Shown piece by piece: positions 5,489 to 8,126 of a stretch of 8,126 bases of DNA. Origin of the DNA: a bacterium (GTDB lineage: Bacteria; SZUA-79; Acidulodesulfobacterales; Acidulodesulfobacteraceae); contig JAKACI010000057.1 of assembly GCA_021821565.1 (NCBI GenBank), positions 1-8,126 of the forward strand, given 5' to 3'. The notes below the pieces were generated by a model, which made no database searches, was not told the DNA's origin, and saw nothing but the letters and a program-made list of their open reading frames with translations. Numbering within the stretch: position 1 is the first letter of the stretch; each line of letters begins with the position of its first letter. The position numbers and the translations under genes are program-made.

Positions 5489-6265
5489 TTGAACGGCGGA
5501 TTGTATATTAACTTAAGCGGAATTACATCGGAAGGCAAAAAAATGAATATTATTACTAATAATCTTGCAAATATAAATACCGTCGGATATAAAAGCGAAG
5601 GTTCGGTGTTCGGCGATTTTTTATCCCAAAAAGCTATCAGCGCCGTAAACTCAGGCGATAAAAAACCTCTTGCAGATAATCAATATCCTATTATGCTATA
5701 CAGTTATAACAACTTTTCTCAAGGAGCGTTAAAACATACAGGAAACAAATTAGACATGGCTATTTCAGGCAAAGGTTTTTTTGTAATTAAAACACCGGAA
5801 GGAATTAAATATACAAGAAACGGTTCTTTTTCTATAAACACTAACTATCAGCTTGTAACGCGAGAGGGATATCTTGTCTTAGGCACAGACGGCAAACCCG
5901 TAAATATCAACCAGAGAGGTTCGGATGTTACTATTACACATAAAGGAATTGTGAATGTTTTAGATCCCACGCATGATATAGAACAATATGCAGGCAAAAT
6001 AATGACTGTTGATTTTAAAAATCCTGAATTATTATCTAGAAACGGCAATACATTATTTTCAGAAACTAAAAAGTCGGGAAAACCCGTGCTGCTTAAAAAT
6101 CCAAAAATTGAACAAGGATATCTGGAAGAATCTAACGTCAATGAAATTCAAAGTATGGTTGAACTTATAAGTATAAGCCAGATTAAATCTACAATGAATA
6201 ATGTTTTAAAATCATATTCTCAAATTGACAATGTTGCAATAAATACCGTAGGAGCCGCAGTTTAA
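5489..6265 (+). CDS. flgF: Flagellar proximal rod protein FlgF
   Basis: FlgF forms part of the proximal rod that crosses the periplasm between the MS ring and the distal rod. It is exported by the flagellar type III apparatus and needs no signal peptide. The 258-residue protein starts at TTG, supported by AAGGAG eight bases upstream. The N-terminal rod motif NNLANINTVGYK is at 24-35. The core has KLDMAISGKGFFVIKTPEG and KYTRNGSFSIN followed by GYLVLGTDG. The C-terminal helix begins EESNVNEIQSMVELISISQ, the rod and hook coiled-coil region. Length is normal for FlgF and shorter than hook protein FlgE. It is the first gene after the sigma-54 promoter at 5413-5428 and precedes flgG, the usual order. 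It could be confused with FlgG, but FlgG is the better match for the next gene. Confidence 0.93.
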   Translation: MNGGLYINLSGITSEGKKMNIITNNLANINTVGYKSEGSVFGDFLSQKAISAVNSGDKKPLADNQYPIMLYSYNNFSQGALKHTGNKLDMAISGKGFFVIKTPEGIKYTRNGSFSINTNYQLVTREGYLVLGTDGKPVNINQRGSDVTITHKGIVNVLDPTHDIEQYAGKIMTVDFKNPELLSRNGNTLFSETKKSGKPVLLKNPKIEQGYLEESNVNEIQSMVELISISQIKSTMNNVLKSYSQIDNVAINTVGAAV

Positions 6266-6340
6266 ATACGCATCTTACTACTTATTATCTGTAACGATGT
6301 TTATAATTATAATTTACATATAAATTTGCATATAATTGAC

Positions 6341-6380
6341 GCCGCATGTTTGCAATTATTATCGTTTAAGTTTATGCGGT
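6341..6380 (+). other. Inverted repeat in the flgF-flgG spacer
   Basis: GCCGCATG at 6341-6348 can pair with TATGCGGT at 6373-6380 (six Watson-Crick pairs flanked by two G-U pairs) around a 24-base loop. It is a GC-rich island in an otherwise AT-rich 207-base gap. No T-run follows, so it is not an intrinsic terminator. It may be an mRNA processing or stability element, or an operator. Confidence 0.35.
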
Positions 6381-6458
6381 AGTTTGACATCATTGAAGGT
6401 ATTGTTAATTTTATAATTTATATAACATACTATTGTTAGATGAATTATATTTATGTAT

Positions 6459-6466
6459 AAGGAGAG
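6459..6466 (+). promoter_or_regulatory. Ribosome binding site fixing the TTG start of flgG
   Basis: AAGGAGAG lies six bases before TTG at 6473. Starting at that TTG gives the near-universal FlgG N-terminus MRALWTA, which removes doubt about the start codon. Confidence 0.88.
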
Positions 6467-6472
6467 AACAAA

Positions 6473-7258
6473 TTGAGAGCATTATGGACTGCTTCCACGG
6501 GTATGGAAGGGCAGCAGATTGAAATAGACAATATAGCAAATAATCTTGCAAACACCAATACTACGGGATATAAAGAATCAAGAGTCAATTTTGAAGACCT
6601 TTTTTATCAGACGATAAAGTCTCCGGGAGCATATTCGTCCGAATATACTCAAGTTCCGACAGGAATTCAGTTAGGATTAGGATCTAAAGTCTCGTCTATT
6701 GAAAAAGAATTTACTCAGGGAGATTTACAACAAACTTCAAATCCGCTTGATTTAGCAATTGAAGGGCAGGGGTTTTTTCAGATGCAGATGGCAAACGGTC
6801 AAACGGCATACACAAGAGACGGAACTTTACAGACTAATTCGCAGGGGCAATTGGTGAACGCAACAGGTTATACATTAGTTCCGCCTATTACTATCCCTCC
6901 GAATGCCACTTCTATAAGTATAGCTCAGGACGGCACTGTATCGGCGGCTGTATCCGGCCAAACTAATCCTGTTCAGGTCGGAACGATTACGCTGACTAAT
7001 TTTATTAATCCTGCAGGTTTGAATAGTATAGGGCACAATTTGTATCTTCAAACGTCCGCTTCAGGCGTGCCTCAGGTCGGAACGCCCGGTCAAAACGGTT
7101 TAGGAACTATACAGCAGGGATTCTTAGAGATGTCCAACGTTAATTTAGTAGGACAGATGGTATCTATGATTACGGCGCAAAATGCTTATACGATAGATTC
7201 AAAAGCTATAACTATTGCAAACCAGATGCTTCAAACCGCTGCATCTTTGATACCGTAA
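6473..7258 (+). CDS. flgG: Flagellar distal rod protein FlgG
   Basis: FlgG is the distal rod subunit that passes through the P and L rings. The 261-residue sequence matches the family from end to end: MRALWTASTGMEGQQ at 1-15, IANNLANTNTTGYKESR at 21-37, then QVPTGIQLGLGSKV, the turn TQGDLQQTSNPLDLAIEGQGFF, and AYTRDGTLQTNSQGQLVNATGY. The C-terminal part has FINPAGLNSIGHNLY and the closing SNVNLVGQMVSMITAQNAY and LQTAASL, which forms the rod coiled coil. Length equals the usual 260-262. The TTG start is supported by AAGGAGAG. It is separated from flgF by 207 bases, longer than typical within this operon, so a secondary promoter is possible but none is convincing. Codon use and base composition are somewhat less AT-rich than in its neighbours, as expected for an abundant, highly conserved structural protein. 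Confidence 0.98.
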   Translation: MRALWTASTGMEGQQIEIDNIANNLANTNTTGYKESRVNFEDLFYQTIKSPGAYSSEYTQVPTGIQLGLGSKVSSIEKEFTQGDLQQTSNPLDLAIEGQGFFQMQMANGQTAYTRDGTLQTNSQGQLVNATGYTLVPPITIPPNATSISIAQDGTVSAAVSGQTNPVQVGTITLTNFINPAGLNSIGHNLYLQTSASGVPQVGTPGQNGLGTIQQGFLEMSNVNLVGQMVSMITAQNAYTIDSKAITIANQMLQTAASLIP

Positions 7259-7290
7259 TTATATTTTTTACAGGATAAAAGGGAATAATC

Positions 7291-8097
7291 ATGATTTTAA
7301 ATTTATATAAAAGGGATAAATTATTTAAATTTAAATTTAATTTAAATTTAGTTATATTGTTTTTTTTATCTTTTTTTCTTTATGCTAACGCCAATAATGC
7401 TCACGCATCCGTGATTGCGGCAGGCAAAATTAAAGGCAAAAATTTTCTTTCGTTAAAGAGTTTAAAAAATAATATAATGAAATCTTTTTTAAACAGTATT
7501 CCTTCAGGCTATAAAAATTATGTTAAATATATGCATATTTCAAATTTTAAATTATCTATAAATAATTTTAATAAAATCAATATGCAGAATTATTTTATAA
7601 AATACGATTTTTATAATCAAGGTTTTGCAGGAATACATACAGCCGTTATTAAACTAATAAACAAAAGAAACGGCAAACTTATTAAATTATTCTATGCCGA
7701 ATTTGATAATACAATAATCGCACCGGTTGTTATTTCTTCATGTCCTGTAGGAAAATTTCAGATTCTGAATAAAAAAGAGTTGAAAATTAGAAATATTAAT
7801 ATTCCAGACATTTATGAAGGATATAATTTTTATTTAAATAAAACGGCAGGACGAGAAGCAGTGATTTTTATACCTCAAAATACTCCTATTACTAAAATAA
7901 ACTCGGAAAGAAAAAGAATTATTAATTTTGGAGATATTATATCAATAGTTTATAAAAAGTACGGAATAAATATAAAAATGCGCGGAATGGCTCTGCAAGC
8001 GGGTGCTTACGGTCAGCCTATAAGAGTAAAAAATCTCGAATCAGGCAATATTATTTCAGGTAAAGTAAAAACAAATAAATTGGTTTCGGTGAATTAA
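7291..8097 (+). CDS. flgA: FlgA, periplasmic chaperone for P-ring assembly
   Basis: FlgA is a Sec-exported periplasmic chaperone that helps FlgI polymerise into the P ring around the distal rod. The 268-residue protein begins with a basic region (KRDKLFKFKF) and a hydrophobic stretch (about 19-32), and signal peptidase cleavage is likely after AHA at 37-39. The C-terminal two-thirds carries the SAF-type fold: VISSCPVGKFQILNKKELK (147-165), then KTAGREAVIFIPQNTPITK, and the conserved FlgA end, with GDIISIVYKKYGINIKMRGMAL, GAYGQPIRVKN and SGNIISGKV (214-259). The N-terminal periplasmic part is poorly conserved, as usual in this family. AAGGGAA lies five bases before the ATG. It is 32 bases after flgG, in the standard flgF-flgG-flgA order, so flgH and flgI probably follow outside the window. 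Confidence 0.93.
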   Translation: MILNLYKRDKLFKFKFNLNLVILFFLSFFLYANANNAHASVIAAGKIKGKNFLSLKSLKNNIMKSFLNSIPSGYKNYVKYMHISNFKLSINNFNKINMQNYFIKYDFYNQGFAGIHTAVIKLINKRNGKLIKLFYAEFDNTIIAPVVISSCPVGKFQILNKKELKIRNINIPDIYEGYNFYLNKTAGREAVIFIPQNTPITKINSERKRIINFGDIISIVYKKYGINIKMRGMALQAGAYGQPIRVKNLESGNIISGKVKTNKLVSVN

Positions 8098-8126
8098 ATT
8101 TAAAATCATGATTATTCTCTTTTATC

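Noticed and set aside
5848..6141. 97-codon open frame on the - strand inside flgF
   Set aside because: It lies wholly within the well-supported flgF gene and shows no family signature.
6384..6416. TTGACA followed by TATAAT before flgG
   Set aside because: The spacer is 22 bases, too long for a sigma-70 promoter, and closer -10 options match poorly.
8108..8126. Start of a following gene (flgH?) at ATG 8108
   Set aside because: Only six codons (MIILFY) remain before the window ends and there is no ribosome site, so it cannot be told from chance.

Overview
This AT-rich window (about 30% G+C by eye) carries part of a chemotaxis and flagellum locus. It has eleven protein genes: ten on the + strand and one on the - strand. 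An FlgA homologue with a signal peptide (the P-ring chaperone) points to a Gram-negative envelope. A clean sigma-54 promoter in front of the rod genes and a ParA plus CheW-like pair suggest polar flagella with a proteobacterial-type hierarchy. A low-GC deltaproteobacterial-like or deferribacterial lineage would fit. That placement is a guess from gene content and base composition, not from a marker gene.

Region 1 (18-2920) is chemotaxis: the catalytic domain of the CheB methylesterase (5' end interrupted or frameshifted at the window edge), a canonical CheW, a ParA-family ATPase, and a longer protein with an N-terminal extension and a divergent C-terminal CheW-like domain. The last two genes are separated by one base. 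They match the ParC/ParP arrangement known from Vibrio and relatives, in which a ParA ATPase places chemoreceptor arrays at the pole and a CheW-like adaptor ties it to the array.

Region 2 (2949-4487) is export-switch and hook related: a 100-residue acidic protein of unknown function, a short FliK-like protein with a recognisable C-terminal Flg_hook domain, and an FlhX-type protein consisting only of the FlhB C-terminal domain. FliK and the FlhB C-terminus are known to interact when the export apparatus changes substrate, so their adjacency is meaningful. The start of the FlhX gene is partly duplicated 67 bases upstream, overlapping the end of the fliK-like gene.

Region 3 (4513-5250, - strand) is a YcgR-type PilZ protein with intact c-di-GMP-binding motifs, likely a flagellar brake. 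It converges on flhX and diverges from flgF.

Region 4 (5251-8097) is the rod and P-ring operon. A sigma-54 promoter at 5413-5428 precedes flgF (TTG start), flgG (TTG start, after a 207-base gap with an inverted repeat) and flgA. No tRNA, rRNA, CRISPR array or insertion sequence was seen, and no gene-free stretch exceeds 300 bases.
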